The translations under genes were made by a program, and so were the position numbers. From NCBI GenBank assembly GCA_030706685.1, contig JAUZOA010000035.1:1-47981 (forward strand): a DNA stretch of 47,981 nt, read 5' to 3'. The notes below the pieces were generated by a model. It did no database searches. It worked only from the letters and a program-made list of their open reading frames with translations, and was not told the DNA's origin. The stretch's first letter is position 1; every line of letters starts with the position of its first letter. This stretch comes from Bacteroidota bacterium (GTDB taxonomy: Bacteria > Bacteroidota > Bacteroidia > Chitinophagales > Chitinophagaceae). This document shows positions 33,619-42,080 of the stretch, piece by piece.

Positions 33619-34542
33619 TTAATTCTTCTTTCGTTTTATCCTTACCATTGCATTCTTTTGAAGATTGCTGGTAAGACGGACTTCATATCTTTTCTTACCA
33701 TCATTCACGATCATCAAAGCCGTATTGGGAGGAATAGAACCCAGGTTATCCGCGAACATGCTAAGCTCATTTACTTCCTTTGTATCGTCCAATACAAGGT
33801 CGAAATGAACTGACCGTTCACTGAGTCGCTGGGAAAAGGCGAGTAATTCATTATTAAAAAAAACGGAGATGGAATCGCCATCCACTTCACCATTATCATA
33901 AAAATCAACTTTCAGGGAGTCGGAGTTTACTTCTATCTCATCACTGACCTCATTTTGTCTTTCCTTAAATTGATTTTCTACTACGTAATTCACCACCTTA
34001 CGTTGTACAACAGTTACAGCGGTCAGGGTATCGTTGCGTGATGGCTTCCAGACCTGGTAAGTTTCCCTGAATTCACTCATAGCCTTTAAAACAGAATCTT
34101 TTTTACTCAAATCCGCATTCAGGGTGAGATCAAAGTTGATATCGGCGCACATTAGCTTGAAGTCGGGAAGGCTGGTAAACTGGCCCGTCAGGTTGGAGCC
34201 CGCCCTTGCTACTTTCAATATGCCGTGAAGGTTCATCATACAGTCTACGTCCATATTGATCGTTGATCCGTAATAGGTGACAGCGATATTATACAGGTTG
34301 AGCTCGCGGGTGGCCTTATTGTATGTCCCTTTTACCTGCAGGCTCCTGTATGTATTTTTAAAAAAGTAATTAAGGATACCTTTCACACGACCATTCTCAG
34401 GTTGCAATATCATTTCCACCAGGTAGTTATTGGAGGCTGAGGATGTTTTGACATTGGCGCGGCCGTACCAGTACCCAAATACAGACTGGGAAGACGATTG
34501 AAAAGAGGCGAAGATGGCTATGAGTAAAAGGATTCTTTTCAT
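33619..34542 (-). CDS. Exported protein of unknown function (307 aa)
   Basis: The ATG at 34540-34542 gives MKRILLLIAIFASFQSSSQS, a clear signal peptide; a TTG six codons upstream is not used. After it come beta-rich segments (FGYWYGRANVKT, YLVEMILQPENGRVKGILNYFF, RELNLYNIAVTYYG) and a later half with a recurring DxFYDNGEVDGDSISVFFNN pattern. That pattern is common in Chitinophagaceae exported proteins I recall, of unknown role. It could be a periplasmic or surface lipid/carbohydrate-binding fold. Transcription is away from smpB's stop by 54 bases, so it may be cotranscribed after smpB. Confidence 0.75.
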   Translation of the reverse strand: MKRILLLIAIFASFQSSSQSVFGYWYGRANVKTSSASNNYLVEMILQPENGRVKGILNYFFKNTYRSLQVKGTYNKATRELNLYNIAVTYYGSTINMDVDCMMNLHGILKVARAGSNLTGQFTSLPDFKLMCADINFDLTLNADLSKKDSVLKAMSEFRETYQVWKPSRNDTLTAVTVVQRKVVNYVVENQFKERQNEVSDEIEVNSDSLKVDFYDNGEVDGDSISVFFNNELLAFSQRLSERSVHFDLVLDDTKEVNELSMFADNLGSIPPNTALMIVNDGKKRYEVRLTSNLQKNAMVRIKRKKN

Positions 34543-34595
34543 TGCTGGATCACTTGTCAAAAATCATGCTTGTTTTAAACGTCTTTACTAATGGT

Positions 34596-35033
34596 TTATT
34601 TCAGGTACCGCTTCATTTCTCTTTCTACGTCTTTTTGCCTGATAGTTTCCCGTTTATCGTGCAGCTTTTTCCCTTTGGCAAGGCCAATCTCCATCTTTAC
34701 CAGGGCCTTTTCATTGAAATAGATCCGAAGGGGAATGAGCGTATAACCCTTTTCTTTGAGTTTGGATTCGATCTTGTTGATCTCCCTCTTATGCAATAAT
34801 AATTTCCTGTCGCGCAGCGGATCGTGATTGTTGATATTGCCATGCGAATATTCAGCGATATGCAATGATTTTACCCAAACCTCGCCTTTGTGAAGGACGC
34901 AATAACTGTCAGCGAAACTGACCTTTCCATTCCGGATGGATTTTACTTCCGTGCCGAGCAATACCATACCCGCTTCATATTTTGTATCAATGAAGTATTC
35001 ATGGTAGGCGGAACGGTTTTTTATTTCTGTCAT
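34596..35033 (-). CDS. smpB: SsrA-binding protein SmpB
   Basis: A 145-aa protein with NRSAYHEYFIDTKYEAGMVLLGTEVKSIRNGKVSFADSYC at the start, the GEVWVKSLHIAEY core, RDRKLLLHKREINKI, and the C-terminal tail AKGKKLHDKRETIRQKDVEREMKR, which inserts in the ribosome decoding centre. It binds tmRNA and rescues stalled ribosomes. It lies downstream of accD on the same strand, with a terminator and a promoter-like element between them. Confidence 0.97.
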   Translation of the reverse strand: MTEIKNRSAYHEYFIDTKYEAGMVLLGTEVKSIRNGKVSFADSYCVLHKGEVWVKSLHIAEYSHGNINNHDPLRDRKLLLHKREINKIESKLKEKGYTLIPLRIYFNEKALVKMEIGLAKGKKLHDKRETIRQKDVEREMKRYLK

Positions 35034-35041
35034 CTATAAAA

Positions 35042-35067
35042 CAAAAATAAGAGGCGAATACCTCTTA
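35042..35067 (-). terminator. accD terminator overlapping a smpB -7 element
   Basis: Minus strand TAAGAGG pairs with CCTCTTA (35048-35067), followed by ATTTTTG, a weak intrinsic terminator for accD. The same bases TATTTTTG (35042-35049) match TAnnTTTG and could be the smpB promoter, with a leader of only a few bases. Confidence 0.5.
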
Positions 35068-35091
35068 CAATTTTATCGTATTTAATGTCAT

Positions 35092-36012
35092 TTAATTCTT
35101 GAACAATTCCAGCAACCTGGTCAGCTTATTCTTCAGGTCACCCCTTGACACAATAAAATCCAAAAAGCCATGCTCAAGCAAAAACTCGCTGCGCTGAAAA
35201 CCCTCGGGCAGGTCTTTCTTGATCGTTTCTTTAATGACTCTTGGTCCTGCAAAACCGATCAGGGCTCCCGGCTCAGCAATATTGAGGTCGCCGAGCATAC
35301 CAAAAGAAGCTGAAATACCACCGAATGTCGGGTCAGTCAGCAAAGAAATATAGGGCAGGCCTGCATCATTCAGTTGGGATAGTTTGCCACTTGTCTTTGC
35401 CAATTGCATCAACGAGAAGGCGCTTTCCATCATCCGGGCGCCACCACTTTTACTGATCACCATATAAGGCAACTGGTGCTGGAGACAATAATCTACAGCC
35501 CTGGAAAATTTTTCACCCATTACACTGCCCAGCGAACCGCCAATGAATTCAAAATCCATACAGGCTATCACCATCTCATGACCATTTACTTTGCCTGCTG
35601 CCACCCGCATCGAATCTTCCAGGTCCGTTTTGCTCCATATTTCTTCGAGACGCTTTTGATAGGACTTCAGGTCTGTGAATCCCAGGAAATCCTTTGAACG
35701 GATATTGTTAAACAGCTCAGTAAATTCGTTGTTGTCAAATAATATCTCGTAATATTCGCTGCTGTTGATGCGGTGGTGGTAATTGCATTTGGGACATACA
35801 AATAAATGCTCTCTGAGTTCACTGATTGTACAGATATAATTACACTCAGGACATTTGACCCAGAGCCCTTCGGGGGTTTCTTTTTTTTCAGAGGTTTTTG
35901 TACTGATGCCTTTCTTGATCCGCTTGAACCAACTGCTTTTTGTTTCTTCCGATTTTCCTTCTTCACCAGTCAGGTTCGCATCAAAATCTTCAAATTGTTT
36001 GGCCATGACCAT
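35092..36012 (-). CDS. accD: Acetyl-CoA carboxylase carboxyltransferase subunit beta
   Basis: A 306-aa protein. The N-terminal zinc ribbon is C54-x2-C57 and C73-x2-C76 (WVKCPECNYICTISELREHLFVCPKCNYHH). The carboxyltransferase core follows: VIACMDFEFIGGSLGSVMGEKFSRAVDYC, SKSGGARMMESAFSLMQLAK, and YISLLTDPTFGGISASFGMLGD. It ends in AEPGALIGFAGPRVIKETIKKDLPEGFQRSEFLLEHGFLD, all standard. It transfers the carboxyl group from biotin to acetyl-CoA in fatty acid synthesis together with AccA. Two ATGs (36012 and 36006) lie within 6 bases; either may be the start. Confidence 0.97.
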   Translation of the reverse strand: MVMAKQFEDFDANLTGEEGKSEETKSSWFKRIKKGISTKTSEKKETPEGLWVKCPECNYICTISELREHLFVCPKCNYHHRINSSEYYEILFDNNEFTELFNNIRSKDFLGFTDLKSYQKRLEEIWSKTDLEDSMRVAAGKVNGHEMVIACMDFEFIGGSLGSVMGEKFSRAVDYCLQHQLPYMVISKSGGARMMESAFSLMQLAKTSGKLSQLNDAGLPYISLLTDPTFGGISASFGMLGDLNIAEPGALIGFAGPRVIKETIKKDLPEGFQRSEFLLEHGFLDFIVSRGDLKNKLTRLLELFKN

Positions 36013-36023
36013 TGGTTAATATG

Positions 36024-36031
36024 CAAATATA
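36024..36031 (-). promoter_or_regulatory. -7 element of accD
   Basis: The minus strand reads TATATTTG, a full TAnnTTTG match, ending 12 bases before the first accD ATG. Transcription would begin only a few bases before the start codon, so the leader is very short and the ATG at 36006 may be preferred. Confidence 0.5.
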
Positions 36032-36255
36032 AGGATTGTTACAGTTTATGATTAATAGCCCGGAGATTAAAGTGCTTCATTTTAGAATTTTACCCTTCAC
36101 TTTCGTTCAGGATGATGTTGGGAAATTTCATTCAAACAGATTGTTTTTAATGCCCAGGTTCTCAAACTACTTCGAAAAGAATAATGAGAGTTCGATCTCA
36201 GACAAATTTCCCAATCCCGCTTTCCAAAATGCATCGTTGGATTGCCCGTCAATTA

Positions 36256-36720
36256 TTATTTAGCTCCTCTTTTTTTAAGAGATACTGATTTGGTAATAGT
36301 CGCTCCTTTTAGCGGTTGTTTGGGAGATTTCATTTTAGCCAATGAATAAGCATAGGCTTCTTTCAGTAATTTTTTGATGTATGTCGCGGGAAAGTCTTTT
36401 TTGTTTTTTACCAGGATATACCTGTATTGGTTACCTTTTCCAAGTAATAGTTTTTCCGGGTCAGCAATTTTAGAGCCCCAGTAAAATCCGAAGTGAACAT
36501 TGTGACTGGTTCTGCCCACCGCGATAGAACAAAAAGTATCACCTACTTTGTCTGACGGTGACCAGCCAAATGCAACTGCATTATAGTTGTCGTAGATCAA
36601 TTCATTGCAACCGGGATACAATTCCCACACAAATTCTCTCAACCATAATGCGGTCTCTTTGACTTCTTTGGGGAAGGGCTTCAGGAATTTCATGAGGTCT
36701 TTTAATTCTTCTTTTGGCAT
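36256..36720 (-). CDS. DUF1801 domain-containing protein
   Basis: A 154-aa protein with DUF1801 features: VKETALWLREFVWELYPGCNELIYDNYNAVAFGW, then FCSIAVGRTSHNVHFGFYWGSKI, and a C-terminal KDFPATYIKKLLKEAYAYSLAKM. DUF1801 proteins are related to YdhG-like iron-chaperone-type folds but their role is not established. It stands alone with 215 bases to the sigma gene upstream; that gap shows nothing recognisable. Confidence 0.82.
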   Translation of the reverse strand: MPKEELKDLMKFLKPFPKEVKETALWLREFVWELYPGCNELIYDNYNAVAFGWSPSDKVGDTFCSIAVGRTSHNVHFGFYWGSKIADPEKLLLGKGNQYRYILVKNKKDFPATYIKKLLKEAYAYSLAKMKSPKQPLKGATITKSVSLKKRGAK

Positions 36721-36935
36721 AGCTGATTATTTAAAAGAAATAGTCCAGGACAATGACCTGTTTTTTGTATCATTTGTACAGGTAAAAACCTATCCAATTT
36801 ACGGAAGTTTGGTTTCCCGCAAGGAATACGCTAAGGGCATTGTAATTTTTTGCGTGACATCAGAATTTCAAACTGACCCGCCAGGATGGAATAATGAGTG
36901 ATGAAAGTGCGATAAGCCGGGAAGTGAAGATAAGG

Positions 36936-37613
36936 TCAGAGATTTTTAATCCTCTCCATTACATAGTTGGTAACCCGGTCGCAACGGGAAAGATGAAAAC
37001 GAAATATATCTTCGTTTTTATAAAACTCTTTCAGGGAATCCCGGAGCAAAGCTTTTGCGCGGTTGAGCCTTACTTTTACATTTACTTCGGAGATACCCAG
37101 ACATTCTTTTGTTTCAGCAAGGTTCATATTTTCCATCTCACGCATGACAAAAACCGTCCTGTATTTTTCGGGAAGGTTTCGAATCGCTTCTTCCAATATG
37201 ATCTTTAATTCCTGGTTGAGCATCCTGGTAAGAGGGGTTGGTGATTCAGTTTTATGCTGCCGGTAAACTTCGTTGTCCATAATGTCGCCATTGACATGAA
37301 GTGAATGTTTTCTTTTTTTTAAGCGAAGCAGGCTTTCATTGATTAGTATCCTTGTGAGCCATGTTGAAAAAACCGACCGGAATGCAAACTTTGCGAGGTT
37401 CTCAAATGCTTTTATATAAGCCACCTGCATGATATCTTCCGCTTCTGCATCATCATTAACAATGGACATGGCCACCCGGTAAAGCCGTTGATTGTAACGG
37501 CGTACGATCAGCGCGTACAAATCCTTTTCCCCGCCAATCACACGGTGAATGATCTCATTATCCGGAAGGATATCCGTTGCCATACTATCCTGCTTGTTTA
37601 TGCTGTCCACCAT
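36936..37613 (-). CDS. ECF sigma factor, divergent from a DoxX-like gene
   Basis: A 225-aa sigma factor. Region 2 is at about 40-105 (LYALIVRRYNQRLYRVAMSIVNDDAEAEDIMQVAYIKAFENL, FSTWLTRILINESLLRLKKRK). Region 4 is at about 145-200 (LPEKYRTVFVMREMENMNLAETKECLGISEVNVKVRLNRAKALL). A C-terminal extension of some 25 residues (FYKNEDIFRFHLSRCDRVTNYVMERI) follows. No anti-sigma gene is adjacent. A -10-like TCTAATC ends 6 bases before the ATG, so transcription may begin at or just after it; the in-frame ATG at 37583 is then a likely start. It appears to control itself and the divergent gene. Confidence 0.92.
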   Translation of the reverse strand: MVDSINKQDSMATDILPDNEIIHRVIGGEKDLYALIVRRYNQRLYRVAMSIVNDDAEAEDIMQVAYIKAFENLAKFAFRSVFSTWLTRILINESLLRLKKRKHSLHVNGDIMDNEVYRQHKTESPTPLTRMLNQELKIILEEAIRNLPEKYRTVFVMREMENMNLAETKECLGISEVNVKVRLNRAKALLRDSLKEFYKNEDIFRFHLSRCDRVTNYVMERIKNL

Positions 37614-37618
37614 CTGTT

Positions 37619-37652
37619 GATTAGAGTGAGAAGCCTGAGTAAGGTTACAAAA
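37619..37652 (-). promoter_or_regulatory. ECF-type promoter of the sigma gene (left arm of the divergent pair)
   Basis: The minus strand reads TTTTGTAACC (37652-37643), a 17-base spacer, then TCTAATC (37625-37619). The first part is the reverse complement of the arm at 37664-37673, and the second matches TCCAATC on the other side at identical spacing. Confidence 0.6.
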
Positions 37653-37663
37653 TTACCCTTCTT

Positions 37664-37697
37664 TTTTGTAACCTTTTTGCCCGGTGCTGCTCCAATC
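37664..37697 (+). promoter_or_regulatory. ECF-type promoter of the DoxX-like gene (right arm of the divergent pair)
   Basis: TTTTGTAACC at 37664-37673, a 17-base spacer, then TCCAATC at 37691-37697. Transcription would start near 37703, 27 bases before the gene. The -35-like arms form an inverted repeat of 12 bp (AAGGTTACAAAA / TTTTGTAACCTT) around an 11-base spacer. Confidence 0.6.
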
Positions 37698-37729
37698 GGT
37701 AAATAGAGTTTTTAACCAAAAGAAATATC

Positions 37730-38110
37730 ATGGATAGTAACATTCAATCAGCGGCAAAGGTTCAGCAAGTTCTGAAATACACTTATGGCCTTGTCCCCAT
37801 TGTAGCAGGCCTTGATAAATTCACCAACCTGCTTGCCCATTGGGACAGTTACCTGAGTGTATCCGAGGTAAATATGCTCCCTTTCAGCCCGGCTACATTT
37901 ATGTCTGTCGTAGGTGTCATCGAGATTATTGCAGGTATACTGGTATTGCTGCGCCCGTATATCGGGGGTTTTGTAGTAATGGCCTGGCTCGCGCTTATTG
38001 CCTTGTCTTTAATTTTCAGCGGCCAATATCTGGATGTAGCGGTAAGAGATCTCGTGATGGCGATTGGCGCTTTTTCATTGGCCAGGCTTTCAAGTCCACG
38101 CGCTGTATAA
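37730..38110 (+). CDS. DoxX-like inner-membrane protein
   Basis: A 126-aa protein with four hydrophobic segments (LKYTYGLVPIVAGLDKFTNLL, FMSVVGVIEIIAGILVLL, YIGGFVVMAWLALIALSLIF, VRDLVMAIGAFSLARL), matching the DoxX-like fold. The conserved early Tyr-Gly...Gly-Leu-Asp-Lys-Phe pattern is present. The role is unknown; DoxX relatives are linked to redox or detoxification in other bacteria. Its promoter is the mirror image of that of the divergent ECF sigma gene, which suggests it is a member of that regulon. Confidence 0.8.
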   Translation: MDSNIQSAAKVQQVLKYTYGLVPIVAGLDKFTNLLAHWDSYLSVSEVNMLPFSPATFMSVVGVIEIIAGILVLLRPYIGGFVVMAWLALIALSLIFSGQYLDVAVRDLVMAIGAFSLARLSSPRAV

Positions 38111-38150
38111 GAAGAAACGGCCGGGTTCTGCCAGGAAACGAACTCCAGTT

Positions 38151-39323
38151 TTATACAAAACGTTGTACCTGGAGAAACCCGATAGGCATTTCAGTTTTGC
38201 CTTTGATAGCCAGGTCAGCCAGTATCTCCCCGGCTACGGAAGCGAATTTAAAGCCATGGCCACTGAAGCCGCAGGCAATAGTTACCTGTTCTTCATAACC
38301 CGGTAACCTGTCGATAACAAAGTTTTCATCCCTTGTATTGGCATATAAACAGGTCTTAATAGCAAGCACAGATTCAAATGCGCCCGGTAAGTATTTCGCG
38401 AGGATATATTCCAGGTCTCTTATTTCTTTGGGGTCGGCCTGCCTGTTTACCTTATCAGGATCTGTTATCTCCCCTGGATAATGATAAGCGAGTTTTAATC
38501 CCGCCGGCTCTCCGAATGTTTCAACGGGTAAAGCAGGAAAGCCATAGTAGGCGCCGGGCTTTTCTTCATCAGCTATCATCCAGCAGGGAAAATTGTGGAG
38601 GGAATAGTTATTCCATTGCCTTGGTTTTATCCAGGCCACTAACTGCCGTGTTACTTTTATTTGATCCGCGATAGGGGGGATGATTTTACCCGCCCATGCG
38701 CCGGCAGTAATAATCAATTTATTGCTCCGGTAAGTATTTTTTTCTGTTGTGACAGCGATCTTACTTCCTTCTTTTTTCCAATTCAGCACTTTTTCTTTGA
38801 CATGAATTTCTGCTCCGTTCTTTATTGCCTGCCCTGCATAAAGCAACACAGACTTTTCCGGTGTAATAAAACCGGCACCCGGTTCGAATAATGTTTCGAA
38901 ACCCGGGGGGATTTTAAACTGCGGAAATTTACCAGCCGGGGTTCCGGCATCCCATTTTTCCAGCGGAACGTTATACAACGAAGCAGATTGTTTCACCCCT
39001 TTTATCAGCGTATTACCCGGTTTGCCAAAATAAACAAGACCTGTTTGAAAATATAGCTTTGTGCCTGTCTCTTTCTCCAATGCCTCCCAGTTCTCATAGG
39101 CCCTGTTCAACAGGGGCACATAATTCGGGTCTTCAAAATAAGCTTTCCGGATAATGCGGCTTTGCCCGGCATGGCTTCCCTGCTCATGGGGTATGTCAAA
39201 CTGCTCGAGGCCCAGTACGCTGTAACCACGTTTTGCTAAAAAATAGCAGGCGGACGCTCCCATAGAGCCAACACCGATGACAATGACATCGAAATGGGTA
39301 GCAGGCTGCTGAATTACATCCAT
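38151..39323 (-). CDS. Monomeric sarcosine oxidase / N-methyl-L-tryptophan oxidase family flavoprotein
   Basis: A 390-aa FAD enzyme. The dinucleotide-binding motif is VIVIGVGSMGASACYFLAKRGYSVLGLEQ (about 12-40), followed by HEQGSHAGQSRIIRKAYFEDPNYVPLL, typical of this family. Cys325 in KTCLYANTRDENFVID is the position of the covalent flavin Cys in monomeric sarcosine oxidase, and ACGFSGHGFKFASVAGE ends the FAD domain. It oxidises a secondary N-methyl amino acid, producing peroxide and formaldehyde; the exact substrate is not set by sequence. It converges with the DoxX-like gene. The symbol solA would overstate the specificity. Confidence 0.92.
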   Translation of the reverse strand: MDVIQQPATHFDVIVIGVGSMGASACYFLAKRGYSVLGLEQFDIPHEQGSHAGQSRIIRKAYFEDPNYVPLLNRAYENWEALEKETGTKLYFQTGLVYFGKPGNTLIKGVKQSASLYNVPLEKWDAGTPAGKFPQFKIPPGFETLFEPGAGFITPEKSVLLYAGQAIKNGAEIHVKEKVLNWKKEGSKIAVTTEKNTYRSNKLIITAGAWAGKIIPPIADQIKVTRQLVAWIKPRQWNNYSLHNFPCWMIADEEKPGAYYGFPALPVETFGEPAGLKLAYHYPGEITDPDKVNRQADPKEIRDLEYILAKYLPGAFESVLAIKTCLYANTRDENFVIDRLPGYEEQVTIACGFSGHGFKFASVAGEILADLAIKGKTEMPIGFLQVQRFV

Positions 39324-39469
39324 AAAATCTTTTATGCTTAGATATAATTAAAGATACTCTAAATGACTATTAATACTATAATAATGGTCGGTATAGATCG
39401 TTACCTTAGCCAGGATTTTTACGCGGCAAACTTGCCGGTTTCAAAGATTCATATCAAATAATAAAAGGC

Positions 39470-40702
39470 ATGAGATTCCTGCGGAAAACTTTATGGGTAA
39501 CAGGACTGATCCTGTTACTGGAATTGCTGAAGAGACTATTTGATCGTGTATTTAATGAAGCGATATTATTTCATCATAACCTTTTGACTTCCCTGCAGGC
39601 TGTGATATTGTTATGGCTGATCATAACCCTATTATCGGAATGGGTGATTTTCAGAAAAAAGGCGGCTTCGATAATTACCCGGAATGTTTTTATCATTACT
39701 TTTTCGGTTATAGCCTTTCCTGAAATGCTTTTTACTTATTATTTGCATCATCCTTCCCGGTTACCTGCCTTTCTTGTCCCCGTTTTCCGTCGCTATTACG
39801 GCGGGTTGCAACGAAATATCATCCAGTTCAATCCTTCTTGTAGTGTATATGACAGCAGTTTGTTTTATACGCTGAAGCCTTCTTCGGGCTTTGTTTTTGA
39901 TAATTACGAATTCTCCGATACTTTCTATACAAATAGAATGGGCCTGAGGGATGATGCCGGATCTTTGGTGAAGCCAGAAATTATTTGCATAGGTGATTCG
40001 TATGCGATGGGGTGGGGTGTCCGCCAGCCAGAGACATTTGCCGAACAGTTAGGCATTCGGTCGGGGAAAAAGGTGCTGAATGCGGCTATTGCATCTTATG
40101 GTACTGTAAGGGAATTAAAAAACCTGTACCGCCTGGATACCTCTAACCTGCATTATTTGGTCATCCAATATTGTCATAATGATTTTGAAGAAAATGCAAA
40201 ATTTGCCGGGCAGGATTATTCGTTGAAAATATCACCGGAGAAAGTATACGACTCATGTATAAATACACACTATTGGAACAAGGCCTATTTTCCCGGCAAG
40301 CATTTTATTACTATGTGCAAGATAGCCGGGAGTGAAAAACTGTCGGGTTTATTGCGTCCCCGTAAAGAACAGTCTTATGATTCTTCGGTTTTTCAGTTGA
40401 AAGACGCGGCTTTGATCTTTGTAAAGATCCTGTTGCATTCTGCCATCAACTTTAATAAATGTAAAGTATTTGTTCTTGATCTAAATGAAAAGGCTTCCAT
40501 GAACAATAGTTTTTTGGATGAGGTAAAGGCTTTGGCCGCATCATCTTCCTATAGGGAGCATTTCAATAACAACCTTACTACGGTTCCTGTTGCTGATATA
40601 CTTGGCCCGGAAGATTATTATATACTGGATGATCACCTTCGTGCGTCCGGCCATCAAAAGATCGCAGGAAGATTAGACAGGGTTATGTTTTCTCAAAACT
40701 AA
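39470..40702 (+). CDS. Membrane-anchored SGNH/GDSL-type hydrolase
   Basis: A 410-aa protein. Two or three membrane segments lie at about 7-20, 42-60 and 71-90. The SGNH block begins at GDS 175-177 (ICIGDSYAMGWGVRQPETFAEQLG), block II-like NAAIASYGTVRELKNL, block III-like IQYCHNDFEENA, and the C-terminal Asp-x-x-His-like DDHLRASGHQKIAGRL. By family it could be an esterase or O-acetyl transfer or deacetylation enzyme acting outside the cytoplasm, for example on surface polysaccharide. No operon partner is evident. Confidence 0.8.
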   Translation: MRFLRKTLWVTGLILLLELLKRLFDRVFNEAILFHHNLLTSLQAVILLWLIITLLSEWVIFRKKAASIITRNVFIITFSVIAFPEMLFTYYLHHPSRLPAFLVPVFRRYYGGLQRNIIQFNPSCSVYDSSLFYTLKPSSGFVFDNYEFSDTFYTNRMGLRDDAGSLVKPEIICIGDSYAMGWGVRQPETFAEQLGIRSGKKVLNAAIASYGTVRELKNLYRLDTSNLHYLVIQYCHNDFEENAKFAGQDYSLKISPEKVYDSCINTHYWNKAYFPGKHFITMCKIAGSEKLSGLLRPRKEQSYDSSVFQLKDAALIFVKILLHSAINFNKCKVFVLDLNEKASMNNSFLDEVKALAASSSYREHFNNNLTTVPVADILGPEDYYILDDHLRASGHQKIAGRLDRVMFSQN

Positions 40703-40875
40703 GAGCCATTTTTTCTTTGAATACTGTTGAGCGATAAGATTCATATCCAATTTAGCGTGTTGCCAATTTCCATCCATCGAAAGGCTTCACTGTTCCGCAG
40801 TTAGGGCCGCCATCTTTGTCAGTGCCTGCTACATTTGTCTCTAAAATTGACAGGGTGTAAAAGTGGTTTCCTTTA

Positions 40876-41964
40876 TTATTTAGCGAGCATCGCTTTTTTA
40901 AAATACTTGCCCATCTCCGTCAATTCGTAAGTATCCCATGATTTGAGCATACACGGACCCCATTCGGGATCAAATACCCAGGCTGTCCAACTGATCTTCC
41001 TGCTTTCAAGATAATTAATGATCTGGTGGGCATAATGATTGGGGCCAATAGTATCGGCAGGCCGTAAGTTAAAACCGATTTCAGTGGCTATAACCGGATA
41101 AGAGCCTGCGGCAAACCCGAAATCTTCTTCCCATTTAGGCGGCCAGGGCTCCTGCCTTTTCCAGGGATAAGGATGAGTTACATAAGCGACCCCTTCTGCA
41201 TTGACAGGCTCTTCACGCAAAGGAGTAAGATCGTAAGCCCAGTCCATTCCCGCTACCAGTGGTATTTTTTCTGTATCAAAGGCCCGGATAAGATGTATCA
41301 TATCTTCATTCATTTTTTTCCAATCGGCCCAACTGATATTGCCCAGTTGTCCGCGATAGGTGGTAGGCTCATTGAACAATTCATAAAAAGCCGCTGTATT
41401 ATTCCCTGCGAAATGGCGTGATATGGTTTGCCAGAATTCATAGGTTTCTTTTTGCGTAGTATTGTACATAGGGTCCTGGAAAAGTTCCATCTTCAGGTTG
41501 CCGATGCTGTGCCAGTCAATGATTATATACATGCCAAGATCAGTGCACCAGTCCACTGCCGAGTCAAGCAAACGCAGGTAGTTCGCGGGAGTACGTTCCC
41601 GCCATGCAACCGGGTGGACGGGAATGCGGACGAGCATGGCTCCCATATCCTTTACCTTTTGAAAGTGATTTTTATTCCAGTGTCCCTGGTGCTCTATTTT
41701 GTCAGGATCTGAAATAGACAAGCCACGGAATAAAAGGGTATCACCTTTCGCGTTGACAAACCTGTTTTTATATACATGGATCAGCGGAAGCAGTTTTGCC
41801 TTCGGATTTTTTGCGGATGGAGCGGGATAAGTATCGTTCCACCAGACATGATAATTCTTCTTTGTTGTATCCCCGCGTTGTGATGAACCAGGCTGCCCTT
41901 GCGCATGCAACAGGCAACAAACTATTGTTATTAAAAGCAGGGAGTTTTTGTTGTGGGAAAACAT
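40876..41964 (-). CDS. Exported glycoside hydrolase family 5 (cellulase-like) enzyme
   Basis: A 362-aa protein with a signal peptide (LLLITIVCCLLHAQGQ). The (beta/alpha)8 GH5 fold is marked by LFRGLSISDP, LVRIPVHPVAWRERT, GMYIIIDWHSIGN, the acid/base Glu199 in YELFNEPT, YVTHPYPWK, and the nucleophile Glu295 in PVIATEIGFN, with terminal WTAWVFDPEWGP. Family members cut beta-1,4-glucans or mannans; specificity is unknown. It has no CBM and no T9SS tail. It stands alone on the minus strand, not beside a SusCD pair. Confidence 0.93.
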   Translation of the reverse strand: MFSHNKNSLLLITIVCCLLHAQGQPGSSQRGDTTKKNYHVWWNDTYPAPSAKNPKAKLLPLIHVYKNRFVNAKGDTLLFRGLSISDPDKIEHQGHWNKNHFQKVKDMGAMLVRIPVHPVAWRERTPANYLRLLDSAVDWCTDLGMYIIIDWHSIGNLKMELFQDPMYNTTQKETYEFWQTISRHFAGNNTAAFYELFNEPTTYRGQLGNISWADWKKMNEDMIHLIRAFDTEKIPLVAGMDWAYDLTPLREEPVNAEGVAYVTHPYPWKRQEPWPPKWEEDFGFAAGSYPVIATEIGFNLRPADTIGPNHYAHQIINYLESRKISWTAWVFDPEWGPCMLKSWDTYELTEMGKYFKKAMLAK

Positions 41965-42080
41965 ACTATAGCTTCCTTTTTTATGTCAAACAATATAGCG
42001 GAAAAGAGAAAAACGAACAAAATCATGAATTAAATGCCGCAAGAAAGGATTATCTATGTTACTTTCTCTCATCCAATGCA

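Noticed and set aside
36036-36263. 75-aa plus-strand frame between accD and DUF1801
   Set aside because: It overlaps the accD promoter region and the 3' end of DUF1801, with no recognisable similarity.
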